64,000 nucleotides of DNA from Colius striatus (lineage: Eukaryota > Chordata > Aves > Coliiformes > Coliidae): the NCBI RefSeq assembly GCF_028858725.1, contig NC_084759.1, forward strand, positions 91,260,889-91,324,888. Direction: 5' to 3'. The notes beneath the pieces were generated by a model. That model ran no database searches and was not told the origin of the DNA. It worked only from the letters and a program-made list of their open reading frames with translations. A program made the position numbers and the translations under genes. Of this stretch, positions 24,571 through 36,873 are shown one piece after another (positions within the stretch are counted from its first letter, which is position 1; the number at the start of each line of letters is the position of its first letter).

Positions 24571-25335
24571 CGCAGCCCACGGCTGGGCCTGCCGTCGGGC
24601 TGGGAGCTGGAGACACACCTGGTGAAGATGGTGACCCTGTGACTCCACTATTCTCCTCAGACCAGGTGCTATTCTCACTTCCCATCTCAATATGTGCTCT
24701 GAGAGTGGTGTTGAGGGTGGGAACGCTAGCATCCCCTAAGGCCAGCAGAGCTGCACCACCTTGAGAGCTGGCTTGAGGTATGCCAAAAGCTGAATGACTG
24801 CTGGTGGTGGCAGAGACTGTTTGATTTGGAAACACCAGCAATGGTGAACTAAGTTGCTCTTGCCCGGCTGTGCACATAGGCATGCTTGTGAGAGCAGCCA
24901 TTTGCTGTGATGCTCTGCTACAGAGTTTTGTTGCGATGGACTTAAAGCCAACCACCACTCTGCACTCATGGTCAGCACCTTGCTGTCCGTGAATCCTCTG
25001 GCCCTGATGCTGTTGTCACTGCCAAAGCTCATCTGTGAGGCCAGGCTTTCTTTCCAAGAGGCTGGAGAAACGCTGGTGGGCAAATAATTGTGGGGTGTTT
25101 GCTTGTCAGCCAGGGGCAGGCGTACAGTGGGGCTCAGAGCCTACAGCAGCCACCACCTCGGTGGTTACAGGGGAAGCAGGACCTGCACAGCTTACTTCTT
25201 CAGGGGCAAACTCTGTGCTGTTTGTTATTTCAGGAGTCATTGTTTCAGTGGGAGGGTCCACAATCTCACTTGCAACACAGCAAAGGCACATTGAAATAGG
25301 ACTTTAAATTGGATGAAGAGGCACCAGGGTCTGAC
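24571..25335 (-). pseudogene. UMODL1: UMODL1 exon 11: Ser/Thr/Pro-rich linker with three in-frame stops
   Basis: Acceptor TCCCATTTTCAG and donor TGCG|GTGAGT are excellent, and the 765 nt keep phase with exons 10 and 12. The single joining frame is rich in Ser, Thr, Pro and Ala (DPPTETMTPEITNSTEF, SPLLVFPNQTVSATTSSHSA, SENSTWSEENSGVTGSPSSP), as expected for an O-glycosylated stalk. Mammals have a shorter, poorly conserved linker at this point. The frame is broken by TAA (25304-25306), TGA (25106-25108) and TGA (25016-25018). A second open frame in the middle (24736-25083) does not join either neighbour in phase. Identification rests on splice sites, phase, position and composition rather than similarity. 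Confidence 0.72.
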
Positions 25336-25821
25336 CTGAAAATGGGACAGAGACCACTCAGTCATACTAATACCATTACAGAAATAGGTCTTGGATATTT
25401 CATTAACACAGTGCAGCACGTATGATTTTTACAGTGTTGAATCTGGTTAGTGCCTACACAAAGAAGCAGATTTGATTCCTAGGTCTCCTCTTCTGATTGG
25501 TGAACCATGGATCATTACAGTGGGAGAAAACCAGCTGCAGACATCAAAAGAGGAAAAAGTATGCCTCATGTTGCTCAGCAATCAGCTATTAGGCTAATCA
25601 AGGAGGATCTCATAGAAATTTCATCTTTCATACAGGGTTCACCTTCAAGTTCAGACACAGATCATATACATTCTTTCCCTGGAGACTGCAAAGGTGCATC
25701 TAAATACGCATTGTGTTCTGTATAAACAGTTGCAATAAAAACAAAAGTAAAAGCCCAACCATTGGAAAGTTATTCCAACTGTTCATGGCAAAGGGAAACC
25801 ACATGCCAGCCTTTTGCTCAC

Positions 25822-25959
25822 CCTCACAGTTTCTTCCAGGTAGGGATGGATTGGTATCCATAGTTGTCTTGCATCTGCACAGGTATGAGCCCATCAAATT
25901 GAAACACTGTGCAAACACAGAGCAGTCATTCTCAACATCAGAAGTGCATTCATCCCAGT
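25822..25959 (-). pseudogene. UMODL1: UMODL1 exon 10: calcium-binding EGF domain 2
   Basis: Open frame: DWDECTSDVENDCSVFAQC, FNLMGSYLCRCKTTMDTNPS, LPGRNCEG. It matches mammalian DWDEC...CINLEGSYTCQCRTTRDATPSRAGRACEG, with six cysteines and the calcium-binding DWDEC start. Acceptor GTCTTACAG and donor GAGG|GTGAGC are good. Length 138 nt, phase 1 to 1, the same as exon 15. No lesion. Confidence 0.9.
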
Positions 25960-28900
25960 CTGTAAGACCAAAACCAGGATATCAGTCAGACAGTCTCCCT
26001 TCTAACTGCATAAAGCTAGAAACGATCTTAAATAATCAGTTTTTAATTTATGAATGTGGTCTTCCCTTTTCATTGTTTATCTGACAGCCAAGCTCTAAGT
26101 GATGCAAAGCACTATCTGTGTTGTTATTTTCTCCCATAAAAATCAGCTGTATTTCTCCCTGTATCCCTGTACTCTGCAAAAAAAAATCTTCTCCAAGTAA
26201 AGACATTTTTATGTGAAAAAAATTTTGTAGGTTTACACTATAGCTATACCAAAAGCATAAATTCTACCAATTTCTGCATACAGTACCTCCAGATACGTCA
26301 GGTAATGAATAGATCTTTTACCACGAGCTACCAGCAGATAGAATATTAAATAAAGTCTTAATCCAAATACTGTTCTGCTTCAAATAAAAGGCAAATGCAA
26401 GCATAACTCCCATGAGAAGCACTCATCAGTTCTTAACAGATAACGTGCTAAGGGCAGAAATTCTTTATATAAAAGATTTTTTCTCAAAGGTAATACTGTA
26501 AAACTGTGACCTTCTTTCTGGCGGTCAGAGAAAAGAGACCCTGATTCATCAATGCCTGAATATGCTCTAAGGGTGTTCCTTATGCCTCATTTCAGCTGCT
26601 CAGAATCAGTTAGAGATGTTTCCTTCCTGGAATTATAGACCAATTTTATCGCCAAGTCTCTTCGCTCTTGAGGGATTTAGATCTGGAGTCTAATATTACC
26701 CTTCACACCCTGTTCCAGCAAACATGCAAAGCCCGGGTTAATGCTTTGGAGATTAATAATCTCAGTGAAAATCATGTGAGTCCTCCCTGTGTGCACTCCT
26801 CAGGGCTGTAAGAGAGTAATAAACTAGACAGAAATCTGTGTCTTGGGATAAATAATTGTGATCAGAAGCTAGAAAATCATTCTGAACGATGCATTGTCTT
26901 CAATACTTTTTCTGCAAACTTTCAGAGATTAATCACTTCTCCGAAGGAAAAGGAAGTCTCATTTTGGAAAGAGCAAGTTTACAGCAGACGTGTGCATGCA
27001 CATACATGTGGTCATCTTTCTGCTTGCAGGCAGCCTCCCGCTTTTACATCCTCACAGATAATATTGCAATTCTTTTTCCTTTCCTTATCATTAGGTAATT
27101 GTTGTATCCATGACTGTTTCCATTAGACAATTTCATGTGTCTGTCGTCATCATCTGCCTATTATCTTACAGCCTAAGCCATTTAGAAGGAATACAGATGT
27201 AGGCAGGATTCACTAAAGCGCCAGCACTGAAAGTGCTCTCATTAATGCATTACTAAACTATGAAGTAATTCTGACTCTTGTTGGCTTCAAACCTCATCTG
27301 AGAGATGCTCCTGTCCTAACTGCCAAAGAACATACATTCACTGGCTCCATTGTCTCTGGGGGTTTCCTTCCTCATCACTTAGCATGGCTTTTTAAGCAAA
27401 TTCCTTCACCTCCAATGGCCTCATTCAATCACACACATCTGGCCAAAACACTTATGTTCTCAGTGCTCACTGGCACTGGTACATCATTTATGCATGTAGA
27501 TACACACATGCTGCACGTTTTTCCCTCTCTAACTGTTATGTCTCAGCTAAGGTATGTTTTGTGCTCTCTTTCTGCACTTTTGGAATATCTCTGGCCTTTC
27601 ATGCCTGGCAAGAGCCTTTCAGCCACCCACACACCTCAATCAACAGTCCATAAAAAAACCACCTTTTTCTTAGCTCTGATTACCCACTATACCTGTAAGA
27701 GGTGTATACATTAGTTAAAAATCTGTGAAATTGCTTGCCTGATGATGTTGCAGATGCTAAAGGTTTGCATGACTTCATGGGGAACCCATGGAGGAGAAAC
27801 TCAAAGAAATCACTTCCAATTCACTGTGTCCTGGAGCTGAAAACAGCTGGTGGCTAAACGAATAGTAATGAGAGGCATTGTCTACACTTGCTGTACTCTT
27901 AGACTTCTCCAGGAATTGGCTGCTACTGAGGATGTGATAAGGTGCTAGGTGGATCTTGGGCCGGACTTAGCACAAGTCTCTTTCGTCCCTTTCTCTTTTC
28001 TTACCTTGCTTTACAGAATAGACAGATATCTTAGCATCTCTATTCACCATCACATTAAACTTAATTTATGAATCTTCAAAGAGAGATGCAATTGCTCCAC
28101 TCCCTTCATGTTGTGCTATCCCTTCTGACTTGTCATTTCAAAGTTGTATTCCTTGCTCTGCTACTGTCACTAAAACAAGCACATAGTCTTCTGGTAGCGA
28201 AGCTCCACAGAGAATCCAGGTGACATTGCTCCACTGGTGCAAGAGGATCTGTTTGGGCTTACAGTCAAAGGGTACATCCCAAGGGTCTCAAAGGTCAGAA
28301 AGCAAAATAGAACATTATACAAACCTTTCCTTCATGTTCTGCACTCCTTCACCTTATTTTCCACATTTGACCTTAGGTAACTGGTGTCAAACAAAGCTTG
28401 TTTGGTTAGGGCTTAAGAAACAGATACCTTTTCTCTGCCCCTAAGGTATAGTGGAGGAGTTGACTGTGCTCCTGGCTGAGTGGTGTTACTAGAAGCCATC
28501 TGGTCTTAGCAATTGAAGTAACAGTCCTGATCTATTGCCATCTTCCTCCCCACTCTTTTGGTCTCAGGAGAGACCAATAACATATGTAAAATATTTTGGC
28601 AAACAGCAGCATCTTGCAATTCAATATCTGCTACCACTGTGATATTTGTAGGCTTCAGGTGCAATTTGACTCTTTTTTTCCTATCCTATTCTTCTTACCA
28701 CAGTAAATAAGCTTTTAAGGGCTCTGTGCCCTAAGATAAAAGAATACCGCATTCTGTTGGCTTTATCAACTTTCTTAACTCTGGCTCTGCCAGCTGGGAA
28801 ACCTGAAGCTAGAACTTGGTCCTTTGAAGACAAAAAATGTTGATCACTGAAAATCAAACAAAGGCCTAATTTAACATAAATTCCTTGTGTGTTTCTTTAG

Positions 28901-29410
28901 TCCTATTCACTGAGAGGACATTTGGGAACTATTCTGGTTGGGTTTCTATAGTGAAGATGTTAGATTTCTCTCCTTAAATCCTGGCCCAAATACAGCTCCC
29001 CTGCCTTGAAGCACAAAACTGATTAGAGGGCATATGTATTTAAAGGTCACAAATATTCCATGGTAATCTTACTCGCAATTCAGTGAGAGAAAGATTTGGC
29101 AAACTTCCAACTGCTCAAAAAGTGGAAAGGGAGGAAAATTAAGAGGGAAACCAAGAGCTCTACATCTCCTTAAACACAGCGGGAGTGCCTGCAGGTACCT
29201 GGGGACAGCCAATGTTCCTTAATCCTGTCTTTTGGGCTTATGGATAAAAGACCATGGAGCAGTTCTCATGTCATGGTTTTCCCTCCAACAAACCACATGC
29301 TATGTCTCTCTATAAAGTGATCTGTGTGAAGAATGCTGGTGATTCTAAGTGTGACCAAAATACAAACCCCGGGGTTATGTTTGAAAATAATAATTTGAAA
29401 AAAAAAAACC
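25960..29410 (-). other. UMODL1 intron 9
   Basis: 3.5 kb between EGF exon 10 and SEA exon 9. No CR1, RNA gene or coding similarity was recognised. Confidence 0.55.
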
Positions 29411-29623
29411 CTTCTACTGTGGTGTTTTGCTGATCCACCAAAAGCACAGAGCTGTTGTGGAGGAGAGAAAACACTGGGACAAAAGTGGAGGCATCAACTC
29501 GGGATCCTGCACAGTGATCCTGAGCCTCACAATGATGCTTCCAGCTTGAAGAGATTCAGTCTGCACTTTCAGCTTCCCAGATTTGTACAAAGCAGAAATG
29601 TTGGGTGGAAATGAATGTTCAAT
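29411..29623 (-). pseudogene. UMODL1: UMODL1 exon 9: SEA domain (module B), second half, frameshifted, donor lost
   Basis: Starts after CTTTCTTCAG with IEHSFPPNISALYKSGKLKV, SLQAGSIIVRLRITVQDP, close to mammalian SFPPVVSDLYRSGKLRMQIVSLQAGSVVVRLKLTVQDP. After PPLLSQ (near 29471-29473) homology moves to another frame (FSLLHNSSVLLVDQQNTTVE), while the first frame runs into TAG. Adding one missing base gives exactly 71 codons plus one base, the length of paralogous exon 14. At that end point the donor reads GAAG|GGTTTT: GG instead of GT. So there is one deletion and, apparently, one lost donor; a GT one base further would give the wrong phase. Confidence 0.82.
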
Positions 29624-31746
29624 CTGAAGAAAGGGAGAGGAGCAACAATAATTGGGAACCCAACAGGAGTAGCTCCTTTTAAAACTGAGCTATTGTGGTG
29701 GCATTTTAAAGATTTATACATGCAAATTTGTTATATAAAGATTTATATAACCATAGGAAATGTTGTAGGAATACAAGTTTCAAAGTATTTCAGAAACCTT
29801 ACTTTTCATAGATTATTGAGGCACAGAGAAGTATGAGTACCCTTAGTGCACCTGTGAACTCTTGAAAGTGGTACTCATCTGACCACTGGATTCACAAACT
29901 AAATTTCCTTTTGCCTCAGGGGTGCAGAATTCTTCCTGCCCCTGTTTGCCTGCATCAGAGCTGAAATAGCCTGTTAAGTCTGCATCCGTCAGACCCTTGC
30001 TGCATATCACACAAGCGCTTTGTCCTAAGCCTCCCATACGTTCACCTTTACACTACCAGACACTGGAACTTGGTCATATTCACTGTTCCTGGAGCAGACT
30101 CTGGCTTGATTTTGACTAATACCAGCTAGCAGTCCCCCAGGCAGTACCCATGCAGTTTTTTATTTAGCATCAGCCAAGGGCCAGACCCAACAGACAACCT
30201 GAATTTGACCACCATACTTTGGAAGACCCAGCTGCAGCAATGCAGGGCTGGTGTGTGCCAGCTGCTGTTAATAACAGAATAGTTCAGGAAATGTTTCATT
30301 TACCAGTATGAGCATAGCTTTAGCTCCCAGGGAAACTCACTAGTCCAAGTCCAGCCTGCAGCCAAGTACAATGATAAAGAATCAAGAGACAAGAAAAATG
30401 GGAGTGTATAACTTCAAGAAAACGTGTTTGAGACACCCCAACTTCAAGGCAGTATCACAATTACATCATAGTTGATTATCAAACCGGTAAGTAGGCACAT
30501 GAGATGAACAAAGGGTGTTACTCTGAACATGAAAGCTGGCATACTGCTGTCAATATTTGAGCTGTGCAGGAGTTGGCAGTTGTACCTTACATCTCTAGAA
30601 GGCTTCTCCTTTCTTGAGCCTTTTGTTCTACCCATACCTCAAAGCACTCCTTTGAGCATGCCAAAAATTAATGGGAACAGCTTTGTTCCCATTCAGTCTG
30701 AGTTTGCTCCAAAAACTCCTACAACAAGCTGTTTAATCAGTCTAAGCTCACATCAGGGTGAGAAGGCAAGAAAAAGAGGGGAGAGAGGAAGTGAGAGATG
30801 TTGTGCTCCTAAACACTCCAGGAGACAAAAGCAACACAGATGGACAGTGCACCTTTTCCTTCCCAATCTTATGATGGCAATTAGGTCTGCATTAGTATCA
30901 GAGAAGATTCACTCAGAGAACTCCTTCTGCACAACAAAAGCAGCATAGTTTGCAGCTATGGGAAATAAAACCGTGTAAAGAATTTCAACTTGCAATTTCT
31001 CGTGAACAAATCACCTCTTCTGTACTGCCCCTGAAAGTATGGCTCCATTAATGGTTTATTTTCCTCAAATTTATAGTCACATATGTTTATGAGTCACACT
31101 TTGTTTGGGAAAAGTCTTGTTTTGGATGGAGGTACCAGTTCTTCTATATGGGCTCTGTTCTCTATAGCAGAACTGTAAGAGATTGCTGCAACTGAAACAT
31201 CTTCCCTATTCAGGAAGCTGAGAGATGCTAATAGATTCAATGACTCAAGTTTTTTTTGTGACTGATTACACCTAAGCATGGACAGTGGCTGCATGTGTGC
31301 ATGCAATGAATGGGCCTGGAGAAGAAAGCCTGACCCAGTCATCTTTCCTTAAAGAAGAAAGAACTTTGAGAGCAGGCAGACATTGATTCAGAAGATAGCA
31401 CTGAAATGAATGGCAGCAACGTCATTTCAATAATCCATTAAAAAGCCTTAAGTCAATTTAGTCTGAGTTTATTGCCAAACTAAAGATCCAAGGAAAGGAG
31501 CCCCTGTTGCAGACCTGCATTTTTAATTCCTTTACTCTTCTGTAGAGGAAAATTCTCATTGGCTCCATTGCTAATAAGGCCAAGGGCTTGATCTGTCTTG
31601 TCAGTTGAATTTCATTTTAATTATAAAGAAAGGTCACAGGAAACAGTATGATGATTTTCCAGCAATATTTCAGCCAGGCATAAAATCCTCTGTTATATTA
31701 CATAATTTTTTAAATGAAAAACATATATATTACCCACAGATATTAC

Positions 31747-31859
31747 CTCTATAAGCAACAGTCTTGAAAATTCTTCATATGCAGATCTGCTAGAATTGTG
31801 GAAATCATCAGTGAAGTTGTAGTTGAGAACTCTCATAGTAACACCAAATACCTTGGCCT
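31747..31859 (-). pseudogene. UMODL1: UMODL1 exon 8: SEA domain (module B), first half
   Basis: Open frame: EAKVFGVTMRVLNYNFTDDF, HNSSRSAYEEFSRLLLIE. It aligns with mammalian NAQVFEVTIKIVNHNLTEKLLNRSSVEYQDFSRQLLHE. Acceptor ATCCTACAG and donor GAG|GTAATA are usable. Length 113 nt, phase 1 to 0, as exons 4 and 13. No lesion. Confidence 0.87.
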
Positions 31860-32689
31860 CTGTAGGATACAATATTAAAACACACATTGACATAGCAGAA
31901 GAGGAAAAGATTCAGTCAAAACTGATGTGCTCAGGCTAAAATCTCAGATGATGGAAGGAGAAGCAGGGGGGGAAGGATGACAGATAGAAAATAAAGCCAA
32001 TATTTGCTACAAGCTTCATTTGTGTTGAGGAGATGCACTTACATCAAGTTCATAAAGATACTTAGGAGACTAATTACAGTTGCATGAGAACTGGGGATAC
32101 ACATATCCCGGTGCACCTGACCTAGATAACTCCTGCATTTGAGTTACATTCAGGGTTGATTAGTCTGTGAGATCCTTTCTGGTTGACCAGTCCCGAATTT
32201 TTTTTTCCTGATCTTAGTAGTATGGATAGTAAATATATTCTTAAACTAAAAATAATAACAAAAAACTGTGCATGCTACTTGTCTACCTGGTAAAGACCTG
32301 ACACGTAACATACAGAGCACGTAAGCCAAAGCCAAGAGCCAAGTAATTTATAACCACTTTAACCTGCATAAACAATCTGAGGCTGTTACTGTTTGGGTTG
32401 ATTCCATAACTACTAGACCTCCAACTTTCCCTCTACAAAGGGAGTCATTTCCTCCTGACCCAAACTGGAGTCATACCTCATCTAATCAAAGGGAAGGCTC
32501 TTATGGATTAATATGAACAGCAGTATTCTCACTATGGCCAGTGTTAGTTTCTTGCCTCCTTTTGGAAGAAAATTAGGAGAGATTTATTTCTTTATTTGCA
32601 TGAAGGCTTAGGAAATAAATTAAGGATAAAAGAAAAGTAAAATTATGTTTGATCAACACAGTAGGGTCTCAGGGAGCTAGCATCACTAG

Positions 32690-33474
32690 ATAATAAGATC
32701 TAGACTGGCTTGAGAGTAGGGCAGAGAGGAACCTCATGAGGTTCAACAGGGGTAAGTGCAGAGTCTGGGAAGGAATAACCCCATGCACCAATACAGGCTG
32801 GGGATTGACCTGATGGAGAGCAGCTCTGCAGAGAGAGACCTGGGAGTCCTGGTTGATAACAAACTAACCATGAGCCAGCAATGTGCCCTCGTGGCCAAGA
32901 AGGCCAATGGTATCCTGGGATGCATCAAAGAAGAGTGTGGCCAGCAGGTTGAAGGAGATTCTCCTCTCCCTCTACTCTGCCCTGGTAAGACCACATCTGA
33001 AGTCCTGTGTGTCCAGTTCTGGGCTCCCCAGCTCAAGAGGGGATCAGGAGATGAGGATTGGGGTCACCAAGGTGATCAGAGGACTGGAACATTTCTCTTA
33101 AGAGGAAAGGCTACAAGATCTCGGGCTGTTTAGACTGGTAAAGATTGAGGTGGGACCTTATCAACACTTACAAGAGAGGATAGGGCCAGTCTTTTTTCTC
33201 TGGTGGCCAGTGACAGGACAAGGAGTAATGGGCACAAGCTGGAACACAGAAAGTTCTGCTTGAAAATGAAGAGAAACTTCTTTGCTGTGGGGGTGAGGGA
33301 GCCCTGGCACAGGCTGCCCAGGGAGGGTGTGGAGTCTCCTTCTCTGGAGGTTTTCAAAACCCACCAGGACGCATTCCTGTGTGATCTAATCAAGGTAAAA
33401 CTGCTTTAGTAGGGAATTAGAATAGATAATCTCTAGAGGTCCCTTCTAACTCTGACCATTCTGCGATTCTGTGA
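32690..33474 (+). mobile_element. CR1 LINE, 5'-truncated with remnant of the reverse transcriptase C-terminus
   Basis: Carries GAACCTCATGAGGTTCAAC, CCTGGGAGTCCTGGTTGATAA and TGTGCCCTCGTGGCCAAGAAG, which encode the CR1 polyprotein C-terminal region (residues like SAERDLGVLVDNKLTMSQQC), followed by the 3' UTR and tail GATAATCTCTAGAGGTCCC, CATTCTGCGATTCTGTG. The frame is broken repeatedly. It lies in intron 8 of UMODL1. Confidence 0.9.
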
Positions 33475-33911
33475 AAATTACACAGGTTTCCTGCAAGCTT
33501 TCTTACACAGCCCTTGTTATTCCATTTAATCCTGTTCACTCATGAATATTCACCTGAATCTGGTCTTCCTCTGGGCACTCTTCTTAGCTCAGTTGAGTCC
33601 TTGACAAGTTGCATGTAAAATGGGGCTTGGTGGAAGCAGAATGAAGTGCCAGGAACAAATGATAATAATAAAAAAAAAGTACTCTATTTTAGTCTGATAT
33701 CTGTAATACTCTGAGTCAGCTCCAACACTGCCTTATCAGCTAAGGTAAGAGCTCTGCTGTCTGAAAGTCTTAAGTTGCATAAACATGGGGGAGAAGAAAA
33801 GAAATGGAAAGGGAAATGAATTTTGAGGAGGACCAAATGGATCACTGTTGGACTGCAAGTTGGGGGCAGTGTAGGGGGAGAATGTACACGTATTTTAAAG
33901 TGATTATTTAC

Positions 33912-34154
33912 CTGTTTTAACATTTTTACAGGAGATGACAGTTTTTCCACAGGTTTCATAGCTGACCTCTACTGAATACATCACACCTGCTTCCAGTTGA
34001 TACACGTCCATTCTCATTTCCTCTGTCCTCAGGTTTTGCACAATCTCATTGCCCTTGAACACTTTGACTTGGGAAGTATGGGTCAGAGTAGAAGTGACAT
34101 GTCAAGACATCTCAAAGCTGTTGCTGGTAACACTGAAGATTCGGTGGTTTTTAA
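33912..34154 (-). pseudogene. UMODL1: UMODL1 exon 7: FN3 domain 1 with in-frame TGA
   Basis: Frame: VKNHRIFSVTSNSFEMS, TGA, HVTSTLTHTSQVKVFKGNEI, VYQLEAGVMYSVEVSYETCG. It aligns gap-free with mammalian VVLNVTSDSFQVSWRLNSTQNHTFHVRVYRG...LEAGVLYRVKTSYQGCG. The TGA (34102-34104) stands exactly at the conserved FN3 tryptophan (VSW, codon TGG), so a single G-to-A change explains it. Acceptor CTCTGCAG and donor ACAG|GTAAAT are intact, and the 243 nt keep phase (1 to 1). The exon carries no frameshift, which fits a point mutation. Confidence 0.88.
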
Positions 34155-36873
34155 CTGCAGAGGGATATATTGCAGTTGCAGGAAGAGTCATCTCAGAAAA
34201 AGCAACATTTAATCTTTAAAATGTTTTTCTGTTCTAAATCCATTATAGACAAGCACTTTGACAATCAATAGGGGAAGCTCCTCCTTATCATCATGACAGA
34301 GGCTGTTCCTTTCATACTACCAGGTCTCCCTGTCCATGAATCGTCCCACTAGAGTGATTGAGTGCTTACTCTTCTTATCTCCTTTTATTGCACATATTTG
34401 TGTTGACCCTCTAGTAATAATCAGCCATGATCTGCAGGTTCAAGCAACAGGAGTAAGTTTGAAACAGTGAATCTGCAGACTCTACATATATTGACACCTG
34501 CTTTGCCTCTTGTCACTTTAATCATCAAAATGCATCTCTTCAGGCAAAGGCTGCCTGAATTTATCCCTGGAAAAACCCCACAGACTCCATCTTATAGAGG
34601 CTGGGGACAAAGCAGTGAGCAGCACTTCACCTATTTATGCCACTCTGGTCCAGTGCAATCATTGTTATGTCAATGGGAAAGGACAGGACCCTTCAGAGAT
34701 TATTCCTTTCCTCCAAAGAGGAGGTGTCTAAATTGGGTAGAATGAGTTGCCCTCCAGCAGAGACTGTCTACACTACTTCAGAGTCCTGACTAGACACCTC
34801 TCCTGTAAATAGCTGGAGTCAGGTAACATGAATAGCATCCCCCATGCTAAGCTAGAGTCTGGCATACTGCTTCCACAACTTCCATTCTTTCACAATAATG
34901 ATTAGCCTGAGAAAAAAGGAGTTTATTTTCTTAAATTGTTTCAACAGGACACAATTGTTTCTAGGACTCAGAGCCAGGTGATTGCCAAACACTTCCAAAG
35001 CTATATCACCCCTGCGCTAGAGGGACTTCAGTGTAATTCCTCCAGCTTCATCTTGGACCAGAAGTTATGGATGAAGATCAAGAATATGCAGACTGTCTGT
35101 CTGAACTAGCAAAGGACTACTTAATGGGAAGAGCAGGATGTTGTTAAAGGGGTTGTGGTAACTCTTTCCTGAAAGGGCTCAAGTCATCCATATAAAGAGA
35201 AATCTACTGGTATTTGTTCCCATCATAGTCAGCTATAATGTATAGCAGGGAGAATATTCACGAAAGTTGTGTCTGACCTCCCTAACTCATGTCTCCCACC
35301 ATCTTCATAGACTCAAAAGCAAGAGGTCCACGTCCCAATGGCTGTGGCCAGAAGGAACTCCTATGGTCAGTAACAGATCCTCCTATACCTTGTTCCAGGA
35401 CAAGCTGGGTCCAGGGGCAATGAGTGATGCTGGCCTTGCACGGCCATCACTACCATGCTTCTCATGCTTGAGGACTATCCACCACAAGCTCTGTGATGGG
35501 ATCTGCACTTGAATGCTTCACGAGGCACAAGTGGCTCAAAGCCAGCACGGCCACCTCCACTTCCAGGAGGCCAGTTCCCTTCAGTAGCCATGGGAATAAC
35601 AGAGATTCTGTGGTGGTCACTGCAATACAGACTCTGATCCAAATGTCATGTTGGGGAAGATTCTGTCTTTCCACTTCCATAGGCAGAGATTCACTTCAAA
35701 ATTATTACCAGGTTCTGTGAACACTCTCCTATAACCTAAACAGCTCCAGGATAAAGGGATCAAAGAGTATTTGAATTAAAAGCAAGAAAATATTCATAAA
35801 AATTCAAGGTTACTTGCAGCACCCAACATCTATAGATTGGTTAGTCATGGACAGGAGACTTGAATTACTTTTAGATGGGGAGCTATTGCTGCTGTTATTG
35901 AGATTCAATGCTGAGCTTGGAGTAGATGCTGCCATGCCTAGGGGAAATATAGCATTATCAAAGAATTAAAGCATTCCAAGCAAAGCAAATCCAAAATAAT
36001 ACCATTCACGTTTTCTGCAGCTGAAAAGCAGCAACGGAAGTACTACAAATAGAAATCAAAATAAATGTATTAGCATGTCACAAAAGCATAAAATAATACA
36101 TTCTCTTAATTTTGGAGATTAAAGGATTGTAAAATGGTTTTCTGACTAAAGCAATGAATCTGCAAGCACTTACTTATCTCATTATCTTTAAGCCTATTAG
36201 TGGCCCCCCGGATGTCTGTGGGCTGTAAGTAGATGCCTCTATATTTTGCTGAAGTGGTAGCACAAAGCATTATTTCACCCATGGCCAAGCTCCATCTGCC
36301 TCCAGCAGAGGACCCTGTATAATCCAAGGTGGGATTGTACAACACTGAGTCCCGGCTGCAGTCAAAATGGGAAGGAGGGTTCATGTCTGGAACAAGCTGC
36401 CCAGGGGGGTTGTGGAGTGTCCTTCCTTGGAAGTCTTCAAGGCTCACCTGGACATGTTCTGGACCTGCTTCTGCAGAGGGGTTGGACTAGTTGATTTCTA
36501 AAGGTCCCTCCCAACCCCTACCGTTCTATGAATCTATGTACAAATAGCATTACTAATCGATTTTGCCTGGGAGGCTGCAGCGGTGGTGAGTGACTTGCTC
36601 TGAGAAGCAGTAAGGGTCTGAAGCTAGAGGGTTTGGCAGCTGAGTGAGGACAGCTGAGGATGAGACAGGACAAACAGTCAAGTACTGTGAAATATGTACA
36701 CTGCATTTCAATTGGAAATAGCTAACCACTGGTTTACGTGGCATCTTCTCTCAACAGGAGGAGAAGGCGCACTGAGTGCTCCAGAAAGGTGACTCTTGCA
36801 CTAGACCACCAAGTCCTGCAGAAGAATTCTTGGTATTCTTGGTATATCCCAAGATGAAATCTATGTTTCTTAC
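34155..36873 (-). other. UMODL1 intron 6
   Basis: 2.7 kb between FN3 exon 7 and EGF exon 6, with a CR1 3' fragment at 36385-36538. No coding similarity was found otherwise. Confidence 0.6.
36385..36538 (+). mobile_element. CR1 LINE fragment, 3' end
   Basis: GGAACAAGCTGCCCAGGGGG, GGAAGTCTTCAAGGCTCACC, GGACCTGCTTCTGCAGAGGG and the tail CTACCGTTCTATGAATCTATG. It lies in intron 6 of UMODL1, between exons 7 and 6. Confidence 0.82.

Larger units (their letters stand above)
29624..33911 (-). other. UMODL1 introns 7 and 8 around exon 8
   Basis: Contains the CR1 copy at 32690-33474 between exons 8 and 7; otherwise unremarkable spacer around exon 8 (31747-31859). Confidence 0.6.

Noticed and set aside
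24736..25083. Open frame of 115 codons inside exon 11 on the minus strand
   Set aside because: It is out of phase with both neighbouring exons, while another frame over the same region joins both splice sites in phase and has the expected Ser/Thr/Pro composition.
26460..27250. Possible conserved noncoding block
   Set aside because: Its AT-rich mixed texture looked enhancer-like, but conservation cannot be judged from one sequence.
32756..33133. Plus-strand open frame of 125 codons as a host gene
   Set aside because: It is the C-terminal remnant of a CR1 polyprotein, with a frameshift.
34102..34104. TGA in exon 7 read as selenocysteine or edited
   Set aside because: The family has Trp here and no selenoprotein history, and several other lesions make simple inactivation the better explanation.
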